A stretch of 64,000 nucleotides of DNA from Methylobacterium sp. WSM2598. GTDB lineage: Bacteria > Pseudomonadota > Alphaproteobacteria > Rhizobiales > Beijerinckiaceae. The translations under genes and the position numbers were made by a program. A model generated the notes under the pieces. It was not told where the DNA came from. It did no database searches and was given only the letters and a program-made list of their open reading frames with translations. Of this stretch, positions 56,593 to 64,000 are shown piece after piece (positions within the stretch are counted from its first letter, which is position 1; every line of letters begins with the position of its first letter). The stretch covers positions 911,240 through 975,239 of the forward strand of contig NZ_KB900609.1 in NCBI RefSeq assembly GCF_000379105.1. The letters run 5' to 3'.

Positions 56593-59313
56593 TCAGGCCG
56601 GGCTCGGCGCAAGTTCGGCCGCCAGCAGCTTGCGGATCTCAGGGATGCACGAGCCGCAATTGGTGCCGGCCCGGCAGGCCGCGCCGACCGCCTCGACGGC
56701 GTGGGCGCCGCCCCTGATCGCCCCGACGATGACGTCGCGCCCGACATTGTGGCAGGCGCAGACCAGGGGACCGGCGCCGCCGCTCTGCGCCCGTCCCGAG
56801 ATCAGGGCGCGGCGCGCCGCCGGTTCGAGCAGTTCCTGCGTGCGGAAGAAGGCCTTCGCGGCCTCGAAGGAGGGCCGCTCGGCCGCCGGCGCGAGGGCGA
56901 GCGCCCCGACGAGGCGCCCCTCGACGAAGGCGGCCGCCCGGTAGACGCCGCAGCCCGGATCCGCGTAGGCGCTGAAGGACGCGTCCGGGAACAGGCGCCG
57001 CATCAGGGCGGCCGCCTCGTCCGGCCCGTCCTCGGTCGCCACGATCAGCCCGACGCCGCCCTCGATGGTGGCGCGCGCCCACCACCAGCCCTCCGGCGCC
57101 GCCACCGGCTCCCGGGTGATCAGGAAGCCGCGCGAGCGCATCGGCACCGGCGCGATCGCGGCCGGGGTGGCCTTGAGCTCCGGCTGGCCCGAGACCGGAT
57201 CGACCGCCCCCTGCACCAGGGCGCCGACGCGGCCCGCCGAGGAGGTCGCCGCGCTCCAGTGCATCGGGGCGAAGAGCACGCCCTCCTGCGCGCCGGGGGT
57301 CAGCATCACCTCCAGCACCGCGCTGCCGTGGGCCGTGGTGACGCGGGCGAGGTCCCCGTCCGAGAGGCCGATCCGGGCCGCGTCCCGCGGGTGGATCTCG
57401 CAGAAGGGCACGGCGCGGTGGGCCGAGAGCTTCGGGCTCTTCCCCGTGCGGGTCAGCGTGTGCCAGTGGTCGCGCACCCGCCCGGTATTGAGCCGGAACG
57501 GGAAGGCCTCGCTCGTCGGGTGGGCCAGGGCGGGCGCCTGCACGGCGACGAAGCGGGCGCGCCGGTCGCGGGTGAAGAAGCGCCCATCCCCGAACAGCCG
57601 GGCCTGCCCGCCCTTCGCCCGGCGGGGCAGCGGCCACTGCACCGGCCGGGCCGCCTCGTAGGCGGCGTCCGGGATCTCGGCGAGGCCGGAGAGGTCGAAG
57701 TCGCGGCTGCCCGCATTCTCGAAGCCGGACAGGGCGGCGTGCTCGCGGAAGACCGCCGCCACGTTCGGCCAGGCGAAGGCCTGGAGGTGGCCGAGGCGCT
57801 GCCCGACCTGCGCCAGCATCCACCAATCGGCCCGCGCCTCGCCGGGCGCCGGCAGGAAGCGGCGCTGGCGGGAGATGCGCCGCTCGGAATTGGTCACCGT
57901 GCCGTCCTTCTCGCCCCAGGCGAGGGCCGGCAGCACGATCGCGTCCCGGCGCAGCGCGAGCGTGTCCGTGGTCGCGACGGCCTCGGCGATCACCAGCGTG
58001 TCGAGGCCGCGCAGGGCGGCGCGGACGCGGTCGGCCCGCGGCATCGAGACGGCCGGGTTCGTCCCCATCACCCAGAGGGCCTTGATCCTGCCCCGCTCGA
58101 TCGCCTCGAACAGGGAGACGGCCTTCAGCCCCTCGCCGGTGACGATCCGCGGCGCGCCCCAGAAGCGGCGCACCAGGTCGACCTCCTCGGGCGCGAAGTG
58201 CATGTGGGCCGCCAGCATGTTGGCGAGCCCGCCGACCTCCCGCCCGCCCATGGCGTTGGGCTGGCCGGTGAGCGAGAACGGCCCCGTGCCGGGCCGGCCG
58301 ATCCGCCCGGTGGCGAGGTGGCAATTGATGATCGCGTTGGCCTTGTCGGTGCCCTGGGAGGATTGGTTCACCCCCTGCGAGAAGGCCGTCACGGCGCGGG
58401 GCGTGGTCCGGAACAGGTCGAAGAAGGTCGCGACCTCGGCCCCGGTCAGGCCCGTGGCGGCGGCGGTCGCGGCCGCGTCGGGGGCGATGAGGCGGGCCCG
58501 CTCCAGGGCGGCCTCGAAGCCGGCCGTGTGCGCGGCGATGAAGCGGGAATCGAGTCCGCCGGTCTCGGCGAGGTGGACCAGGAGCCCGGAGAACAGGGCC
58601 GCGTCGGTGCCGGGCCTCACGCCGAGGAAGAGGTCGGCCTCCTCGCCGGTCTGGGTGCGGCGCGGATCGACCGCCACGATCCTGGTCCCGCGCCGCGCCC
58701 GCGCGTCGAGCATGCGGCGGAACAGGACCGGGTGGCACCACGCGGCGTTCGAGCCGACGAGGACGATGAGGTCGGCCTCGTCAAGATCCTCGTAGCAGCC
58801 CGGCACCGTGTCGGACCCGAAGGCGCGCCGGTGCGCCGCCACCGAGGAGGACATGCACAGCCGCGAATTGGTGTCGACGTGCGGGGTGCCGATGAAGCCC
58901 TTCGCGAGCTTGTTGGCGACGTAGTAATCCTCGGTCAGGAGCTGGCCGGAGAGGTAGAAGGCGATCGCATCCGGGCCGTGCTCGGCGGCCACGCGCCGGA
59001 AGCGCGCCGCCACCTCGTCGAGGGCGCGGTCCCAGGTCACGCGCGCGCCCGCGACCGTCGGGTGGAGCACCCGCTCGTCGAGGGAGAGGGTCTCCCCCAG
59101 GGCCGAGCCCTTGGAGCAGAGGCGACCGAGATTCGCCGGGTGCTCGGGATCGCCCTCGACGCGGGCGCCCCCCTGCCCGTCCGGCCGCGCGAGCACCCCG
59201 CAGCCGACGCCGCAATAGGGGCAGGTCGTGCGCACCGGCTCCGGCAGCCGCGAGAGGTCGGGCAAGAGGTCGGGCAAGAGATCGGGCAAGAGGTCGGGGA
59301 CGTGGAGGTTCAT
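56593..59313 (-). CDS. nasA: NasA, assimilatory nitrate reductase catalytic subunit
   Basis: Cytoplasmic molybdenum enzyme reducing nitrate to nitrite. The 906-residue protein has an N-terminal [4Fe-4S] site ('TTCPYCGVGCGVLARP' and 'GRLCSKGSALGE'), the Mo-bis-MGD core ('TNSRLCMSSSVAAHRRAFGS', 'GRIGRPGTGPFSLTGQPNAM') and a C-terminal BFD-like [2Fe-2S] domain ('VCACHNVGRDVIVGAI', 'AGTNCGSCIPEIRKLL'). The start at 59313 opens with a tandem LLPD-LLPD-LLPD-L stretch coded by 12-bp repeats. Electrons probably come from the flavoprotein encoded 34 bp upstream. Confidence 0.94.
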   Translation of the reverse strand: MNLHVPDLLPDLLPDLLPDLSRLPEPVRTTCPYCGVGCGVLARPDGQGGARVEGDPEHPANLGRLCSKGSALGETLSLDERVLHPTVAGARVTWDRALDEVAARFRRVAAEHGPDAIAFYLSGQLLTEDYYVANKLAKGFIGTPHVDTNSRLCMSSSVAAHRRAFGSDTVPGCYEDLDEADLIVLVGSNAAWCHPVLFRRMLDARARRGTRIVAVDPRRTQTGEEADLFLGVRPGTDAALFSGLLVHLAETGGLDSRFIAAHTAGFEAALERARLIAPDAAATAAATGLTGAEVATFFDLFRTTPRAVTAFSQGVNQSSQGTDKANAIINCHLATGRIGRPGTGPFSLTGQPNAMGGREVGGLANMLAAHMHFAPEEVDLVRRFWGAPRIVTGEGLKAVSLFEAIERGRIKALWVMGTNPAVSMPRADRVRAALRGLDTLVIAEAVATTDTLALRRDAIVLPALAWGEKDGTVTNSERRISRQRRFLPAPGEARADWWMLAQVGQRLGHLQAFAWPNVAAVFREHAALSGFENAGSRDFDLSGLAEIPDAAYEAARPVQWPLPRRAKGGQARLFGDGRFFTRDRRARFVAVQAPALAHPTSEAFPFRLNTGRVRDHWHTLTRTGKSPKLSAHRAVPFCEIHPRDAARIGLSDGDLARVTTAHGSAVLEVMLTPGAQEGVLFAPMHWSAATSSAGRVGALVQGAVDPVSGQPELKATPAAIAPVPMRSRGFLITREPVAAPEGWWWARATIEGGVGLIVATEDGPDEAAALMRRLFPDASFSAYADPGCGVYRAAAFVEGRLVGALALAPAAERPSFEAAKAFFRTQELLEPAARRALISGRAQSGGAGPLVCACHNVGRDVIVGAIRGGAHAVEAVGAACRAGTNCGSCIPEIRKLLAAELAPSPA
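59256..59303. repeat. 12-bp tandem repeat at the nasA N-terminus
   Basis: About four copies of gtcgggcaagag (one with an a for g), coding for DLLP repeats in residues ~6-19. The array is in frame, so copy-number change would alter length without breaking the gene. Confidence 0.8.
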
Positions 59314-59347
59314 CAAGGACGCTTCCGCGGATTGGAGGGCGCTGCGC

Positions 59348-60997
59348 TCAGTACACGTCGGCCTGGTAGCGGCCGGCCTTCTTGAGGGCGGCGAGGTAGG
59401 CCACCGCGTCGTCGGGGCTGCGGCCGCCCTCCTTGGCGGCGATGTCGATGAGCGCACGCTCGACGTCCTTGGCCATGCGCTTGGCATCGCCGCAGACGTA
59501 GAAGTGGGCGCCCTCCTCCAGCCAGCGCCAGACCTCGCGGCCGTTCTCGCGCATGCGGTCCTGGACGTAGGTCTTCTCGCCGCCGTCGCGCGACCAGGCG
59601 AGGGAGAGCCGCGTGAGGATGCCGGCCTCCTTCAGGCCGTTGAGCTCGTCCCGGTAGAAGAAGTCCGAGGCCTGCCGCTGGTGGCCGAAGAACAGCCAGT
59701 TGCGGCCCGGCGCCTTGACGGCAGCGCGCTCGCGCAGGAAGGCCCTGAAGGGTGCGATGCCGGTGCCGGGCCCGACCATGATGATCGGCGTCCCGGGATC
59801 GTCCGGCAGGCCGAACCCGTGCGCCTTCTGTAGGTAGACCCTCACCTTGGCGGCCTCGGCGAGGCGCTCGCCGAGGTGGGTCGAGGCGACGCCCAGGCGC
59901 AGCCGCGAGCGGTGGCTGTAGCGCACCGCGTCGACGGTGAGCGAGACGCGGCCGGGATCGGCCTTGGGGCTCGACGAGATCGAGTAGAGGCGCGGCTGCA
60001 ACCCGTCGAGGGCTTCGAGGAAGACCTCGGCGTCCGGCCGCGCGCCCGGGAACTTGTGCAGGGCCGCGAGCACGTCGAGATGGGCGAGGTCGCCGTCCGG
60101 ATCCTCCCCGGCGGCGAGGGCCTGCGCCTTGCGGCGCGCCGGGCCCGAGGTGAGGAGCGAGAGGAGCTGGAACAGCCCGTCCGGCGCCGCGCCGAGCGCG
60201 TAGTGGCCGAGCAGGTGGTCGCGCAGCGTCGCCTCGCCGAAGCGGGTGGCGACGACCCGCTCGGGCCGGGCGCCGAGTTCGGCGATGACCGTGTCGACCA
60301 GGGCCGGGGCGTTGGCCGGGAACAGCCCGAGGGAATCGCCGACCGCGTAATCGATGCCGGTGCCGGCGAGGTCGATCTCGATGTGCCAGGTCTCCTTCTC
60401 GCCGCCGGGCGCGTTGAGGCGCCGCCGGGAGAGGAAAACCGCCTCGGCCGGGTTCTCGCGGCAATAGCCGCAGGGGCCGGTCGCCGCCCCGGCAGCCGGG
60501 GCGGCCTCTGCGGCTATTGCCGCCGCGGCGGGCGCCGCCGGGGCGGCCTGCGCGCCGGGCGCCGCCGGGGCCGCGCCGGCAACCTCCACCTCCAGCTTCT
60601 TCAGCATCCGGAGGGTCTCCTTGCCCCCGGGCTGGCAGAGGTTCAGGCGCTCCTCCTTCCTGAGGAAGATGGCGTTGGCGTAGTCGGCGCAGGTGTAGCC
60701 GCACTGGCCGCAATCCTGCTGGGCCATGGCGGCCATCAGCTTCTGCGCCGCGGAGCGCTCCGTGGCCATGGCCATGCGGTCGCCGAGGGGGATCGACGGG
60801 TCGTGCCAGGGCGCGTCGCCGTTGTCGGCGAGCGCCGGGCCGGCGGCCGGGACCTCGCCGGGCGCGAGCGCGGTCGCGCCCTCCAGCGCCGGGCCGAGGA
60901 GCGCCGCGAAGTAGCCGGAGAGCCACGCCCGCTGGTCGGCGGTGAAGGGCGCGCTCTCGGGAATCAGGACGAGGGGGGGCGTGACGTGCTGGGTCAT
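59348..60997 (-). CDS. Fe-S flavoprotein reductase (CysJ-like), nitrate assimilation
   Basis: A 549-residue cytoplasmic electron-transfer protein. The N-terminal part has a four-Cys [4Fe-4S] motif ('QQDCGQCGYTCADYANAIF', then 'LNLCQPGG'), then an Ala/Pro linker with another 'GPCGYCREN', and the C-terminal half is a CysJ/ferredoxin-NADP reductase module: FAD site 'PRLYSISSSPKADPG', NADP site 'IIMVGPGTGIAPFRAFLRE', 'HFYVCGDAKRMAKDVE'. There is no flavodoxin domain. In the nitrate operon it most likely passes NADPH electrons to NasA or NirA. ATG at 60997 was preferred to a GTG at 61006. Confidence 0.86.
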   Translation of the reverse strand: MTQHVTPPLVLIPESAPFTADQRAWLSGYFAALLGPALEGATALAPGEVPAAGPALADNGDAPWHDPSIPLGDRMAMATERSAAQKLMAAMAQQDCGQCGYTCADYANAIFLRKEERLNLCQPGGKETLRMLKKLEVEVAGAAPAAPGAQAAPAAPAAAAIAAEAAPAAGAATGPCGYCRENPAEAVFLSRRRLNAPGGEKETWHIEIDLAGTGIDYAVGDSLGLFPANAPALVDTVIAELGARPERVVATRFGEATLRDHLLGHYALGAAPDGLFQLLSLLTSGPARRKAQALAAGEDPDGDLAHLDVLAALHKFPGARPDAEVFLEALDGLQPRLYSISSSPKADPGRVSLTVDAVRYSHRSRLRLGVASTHLGERLAEAAKVRVYLQKAHGFGLPDDPGTPIIMVGPGTGIAPFRAFLRERAAVKAPGRNWLFFGHQRQASDFFYRDELNGLKEAGILTRLSLAWSRDGGEKTYVQDRMRENGREVWRWLEEGAHFYVCGDAKRMAKDVERALIDIAAKEGGRSPDDAVAYLAALKKAGRYQADVY

Positions 60998-61073
60998 GGC
61001 GGTCACCGGGGAGAATGCGGGGCGGACGCGGTCGCGCGGGCGGGCCCCGCGCCGGCGGCTCCGAGGGCGGCGC

Positions 61074-62861
61074 TCATTCGGCCGCCTCCAGCATCCGGGC
61101 CTCGGCGAGGCCCCTCAGGGCCTCCGGCCCGCGCCGGGCGGTGAAGGCCTGGAAACTCTCCTGCGGGCCGGTGCGGTGGGCGAGGTAGTCGCGCAGCAGC
61201 GCCTCCACCCGGCCCGGGCACTCCTCGGCCCGCACCGCCTTCCAGATCTCGGTCCCGATCCTGGCCGCCTCGCCGAAGCCGCCGCCGACCACGATGTCGT
61301 AGCCCTCGACGGTGTCGCCCTCCTCGCTCACCACCACCTTGGCGCCGATCAGGCCGATATCGCCGATGTAGTGCTGGGCGCAGGAATGGTGGCAGCCGGT
61401 CAGGTGCAGGTTCACCGGCACGTCGAGGTCCCTCACCCGGGCCTCGACGTGGTCGGCGATCATCAGGGCGTGGCCCTTCGTGTCCGAGGCCGCGAACTTG
61501 CAGCCGCGATTGCCCGTGCAGGCGACGAGGCCGGCCCGGATGCTCGACGCCTTGGTGGTCAGGCCGAGCGCCGCGACCCGGGCCTCGACCTCCGCCACGC
61601 GGGCGTCCGGCACGCCCGAGATCAGGAAATTCTGCCAGACGGTGAGGCGGATCAGGCCGTCGCCGCATTCCCGGGCGATCTGCGCGAGGGCGCGCATCTG
61701 GTCGGTCGTCATCTTGCCGACCGGCAGCACGACGCCGATCCAGTTCAGGCCCGCCTGCTTCTGGGGATGCACGCCGACATGGGCGAAGCGGTCGCAGCCG
61801 CCCCGGGGCCTGATATGGGCCGGATCGACCCGGTCGAGCCTGCGCCCGAGCTTGTCCTCGACGGCGGCGAGGTAGGCGTCGAAGCCCCAGGCGTCGAGGA
61901 CGTATTTCAGCCGGGCCTTGTTGCGGTTGGTGCGGTCGCCGTTCTCGATGAAGACGCGCAGGATCGCGTCCGCGACCCGGTTGCACGCGCTCGGGCGCAG
62001 CACCACGCCGGTGTCGCGGGCGATGTCGCGGTGGCCGGTGATGCCGCCGAGCACGAGGCGCATCCAGAGGCCCGGCGCGACCGCGGCGCCCTCCGCCACC
62101 TCGACCGCCTGGAAGCCGATGTCGTTCGTCTCCTCCAGCACCGGCAGCACGCCGCCGCCGTCGAACGCCACGTTGAACTTGCGCGGCAGGCCGTACAGGG
62201 AGCGGTCGTTCAGGATCCAGTTGTGCCAGGACCTGGCGAGGGGGCGGGTGTCGAGGAGTTCCTGGGCGTCGATGCCGGCGGTCGGCGAGCCGGTGACGTT
62301 GCGGATGTTGTCGGCGCCGGCCCCCCGGGCGGTCAGGCCGAGATCCACGAGCCCGTCGAGGAAGGGCTGGCCGTGCTCGGTGGCGATCTCGCGCACCTGC
62401 AGGTTCGCCCGCGTGGTGACGTGGGCGTAGCCGCCGCCATGGGCATCCGCGAGGTCGGCGATGCCGGCGAACTGCCAGTGCTGCAGGATCCCGTTCGGGA
62501 TGCGCAGGCGGCACATGTAGGAGTTCTGGGCCGGCGCGACCCAGAACAGGCCGTGGTAGCGCCAGCGGAAATTGTCCTCGGGCTTGGGCGCCTTGCCGGT
62601 TTCGGCCTCGGCGATCAGGCGGTTGTGCCCGTCGAAGGGGTTCTCGGCGCGCTTCCACTTCTCCTGGTCGGCGAGCTTGCCGCCGGCCTTCACGACCCGG
62701 TCCTGGGCCTTGATGTGGATGGCGTCGGGCCCGGTCGGCTCGGCGGCCGGCGGGGCCGCCGCGCCGCCGAGGCCGATCCCGCCGGTCAGGCGGACGGCCT
62801 GGATCCCGTTCGCGAATCCTTCGAGGTAACGCTTCTGCTCGGCGTCGAAGTCGTCGGCCAT
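61074..62861 (-). CDS. NirA-type siroheme nitrite reductase
   Basis: A 595-residue assimilatory nitrite (or sulfite-like) reductase making ammonium. The two ferredoxin-like half-domains and the siroheme/[4Fe-4S] site are visible: 'VACTGNRGCKFAASDTKGHA' and 'NLHLTGCHHSCAQHYIGDIG' provide the four Cys. N-terminal 'GYAHVTTRANLQVREIATEH' is the parachute-like substrate-arm segment. It is of the NirA rather than the NirB type, so an external electron donor is needed. The start is ATG at 62861, 11 bp after the oxidoreductase gene. Confidence 0.92.
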   Translation of the reverse strand: MADDFDAEQKRYLEGFANGIQAVRLTGGIGLGGAAAPPAAEPTGPDAIHIKAQDRVVKAGGKLADQEKWKRAENPFDGHNRLIAEAETGKAPKPEDNFRWRYHGLFWVAPAQNSYMCRLRIPNGILQHWQFAGIADLADAHGGGYAHVTTRANLQVREIATEHGQPFLDGLVDLGLTARGAGADNIRNVTGSPTAGIDAQELLDTRPLARSWHNWILNDRSLYGLPRKFNVAFDGGGVLPVLEETNDIGFQAVEVAEGAAVAPGLWMRLVLGGITGHRDIARDTGVVLRPSACNRVADAILRVFIENGDRTNRNKARLKYVLDAWGFDAYLAAVEDKLGRRLDRVDPAHIRPRGGCDRFAHVGVHPQKQAGLNWIGVVLPVGKMTTDQMRALAQIARECGDGLIRLTVWQNFLISGVPDARVAEVEARVAALGLTTKASSIRAGLVACTGNRGCKFAASDTKGHALMIADHVEARVRDLDVPVNLHLTGCHHSCAQHYIGDIGLIGAKVVVSEEGDTVEGYDIVVGGGFGEAARIGTEIWKAVRAEECPGRVEALLRDYLAHRTGPQESFQAFTARRGPEALRGLAEARMLEAAE

Positions 62862-62872
62862 TGCGCGCTCCT

Positions 62873-64000
62873 TCACGCTGCGAGGGGTTGGGGAGCCGGG
62901 CGACCGAAGATCAGGTCGTCCCGGTCGGCGCGGGCGAGGCGCTCGCCCGAGCGGATCAGGGCCTTGCACCAGCCCTGCTCGGCGACGTCGCCGACGAAGA
63001 CCGCGCCGAGGAGGCGGTTCTCGGCGATGACGAGCTTGCGGTAGAGCCCCGCCGCCGGATCGCTCCAGGTCACGGCCTCGGCGCCCTCCGGCACGTCCAC
63101 GAGCCCGGCCGAGAAGACCGGCAGGCCGGAGACCTTCAGGCTGGTGGAGAGGGCGGTGCCCGCGTAGGCGGCCGCCTCGCCGCAGAGGTGGCGGGCCAGC
63201 ACCTCGGCCTGCTCGTAGGCCGGCTCGACGAGGCCGTAGGTCATGCCCCGGTGCTCGGCGCACTCGCCGAGGGCGAAGACGGACGGGTCGGAGGTGGTCA
63301 TCCGGTCGTCGACCCGGATGCCGCGCCCGACCGCGAGGCCCGAGGCGGCGGCGAGCGACGTGGAGGGCCGCACCCCGACCGACAGGACGACGAGGTCGGC
63401 CGGGATCGTCGCGCCGTCGGCGAGGCGCAGGGCCTCGACGCGCCCCTCGCCCTCGACCGCGGCGGTATCGGCCTCGAGCCGCACCCGCACCCCGCGCGCC
63501 TCGATGGCCCGTCTCACGAGGTCGGCGGCGGCGTGGTCGAGCTGGCGCTCCATCAGGCGGTCCATCACGTGGAGGAGCGTCGTCTCGGCGCCGAGCCGGG
63601 CGAGGCCGACCGCCGCTTCGAGCCCGAGCAGGCCGCCGCCGATCACCACCGCGCGGGCGCCGGGCGCGGCGGCGCGCCGGATCGCCGCCACGTCCGCGAG
63701 GTCGCGGAAGGTGACGATGCCGGGGAGGTCCATCCCGGGCCTCGGCAGGCGGATCGGCACCGAGCCGACCGCGAGGACGAGCCGGTCGTAGGGGAGGACG
63801 AGCCCCTCCCCGACCCGGACGGTGCGGGACTCCCGGTCGATGGCGGTGGCGGGCGCGCCGGTGACCAGGGTGATGCCGTGATCGGCGTACCAGTCGAGGC
63901 CGCGGAAGGTGCAGGCGGCCTCGTCGACCTCGCCGCCGAGCAGCGAGGAGAGCAGCACGCGGTTGTAGGCCGCCACCGGCTCGGCGCCGACGACCGTCAC
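62873..64000 (-). CDS. FAD-dependent NAD(P)H oxidoreductase, 5' end outside window
   Basis: The C-terminal 375 residues of a pyridine-nucleotide-disulfide-like oxidoreductase related to the N-terminal half of NirB and rubredoxin reductases: 'YDRLVLAVGSVPIRLP', NAD site 'AVVIGGGLLGLEAAVGLARL', FAD-binding 'VFALGECAEHRGMTYGLVEP'. The frame is open to the window edge; the first FAD motif and true start are missing. It precedes nirA by 11 bp and could be its electron donor. Confidence 0.88.
   Translation of the reverse strand: MTVVGAEPVAAYNRVLLSSLLGGEVDEAACTFRGLDWYADHGITLVTGAPATAIDRESRTVRVGEGLVLPYDRLVLAVGSVPIRLPRPGMDLPGIVTFRDLADVAAIRRAAAPGARAVVIGGGLLGLEAAVGLARLGAETTLLHVMDRLMERQLDHAAADLVRRAIEARGVRVRLEADTAAVEGEGRVEALRLADGATIPADLVVLSVGVRPSTSLAAASGLAVGRGIRVDDRMTTSDPSVFALGECAEHRGMTYGLVEPAYEQAEVLARHLCGEAAAYAGTALSTSLKVSGLPVFSAGLVDVPEGAEAVTWSDPAAGLYRKLVIAENRLLGAVFVGDVAEQGWCKALIRSGERLARADRDDLIFGRPAPQPLAA

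Overview
The window is very GC-rich alphaproteobacterial DNA. The gene families (a LOV histidine kinase relic, a DUF6894 protein, larCEB, an island of small hypotheticals with umuDC), the GTTC-N7-GTTC LexA boxes and the many interspersed palindromic repeats point to Methylobacterium or a close Rhizobiales relative. This is an inference from gene content; there is no rRNA gene to confirm it. One tRNA gene (Pro, CGG) is present.

Region by region. Positions 1-4560 look like a genomic island abutting the 3' end of tRNA-Pro: an IS21-type end, small hypothetical genes, an SOS-controlled umuDC pair whose UmuD has Cys in place of the catalytic Ser, and a MazF-like three-gene operon. 4750-5570 is a decayed LOV histidine kinase. 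5600-11332 holds a methyltransferase, a HupE/UreJ metal permease, a TAT-exported aldo/keto reductase and the nickel-pincer cofactor operon larC-larE-larB. 11670-25905 is mostly chromosomal housekeeping: an M23 peptidase, DUF1993 and SRPBCC proteins, Lrp, an ELM1-like protein, trxB-lysR, an AI-2E family permease, an App1 phosphatase, an SOS-controlled DUF6894-ruvB operon and a class A PBP. 26000-41500 is a mosaic of small genes, repeats and single metabolic genes (YihY, OsmC, aminotransferase, GST, a GspE-N/glycosyltransferase fusion, SCO, serA).

The most interesting block is 41618-50247. Two tandem 39-residue Cys/Pro-rich precursor peptides with 15-residue Gly-Gly leaders are followed by an LpxL/HtrB-like acyltransferase, an HlyD adaptor and a peptidase-C39 ABC exporter whose coding sequences overlap. 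Divergently, an acyl carrier protein, a FabF-like ketosynthase and a MaoC-like dehydratase overlap one another, with a TolC protein downstream. All parts of a leader-cleaving type I exporter are there, next to a mini acyl-synthesis set and an enzyme of a family that uses acyl-ACP. This suggests an acyl-modified secreted peptide, which is a hypothesis. Two further Gly-Gly peptides (26531-26719 and 40298-40537, minus) sit elsewhere in the window without an exporter.

50600-54150 is a less GC-rich acquired block: an MFS efflux gene cut by an IS1182-type element with a 4-bp target duplication, plus its TetR regulator. The window ends in an assimilatory nitrate operon read leftward: FAD oxidoreductase (cut by the window edge), nirA-type nitrite reductase, Fe-S flavoprotein reductase, nasA, cysG.
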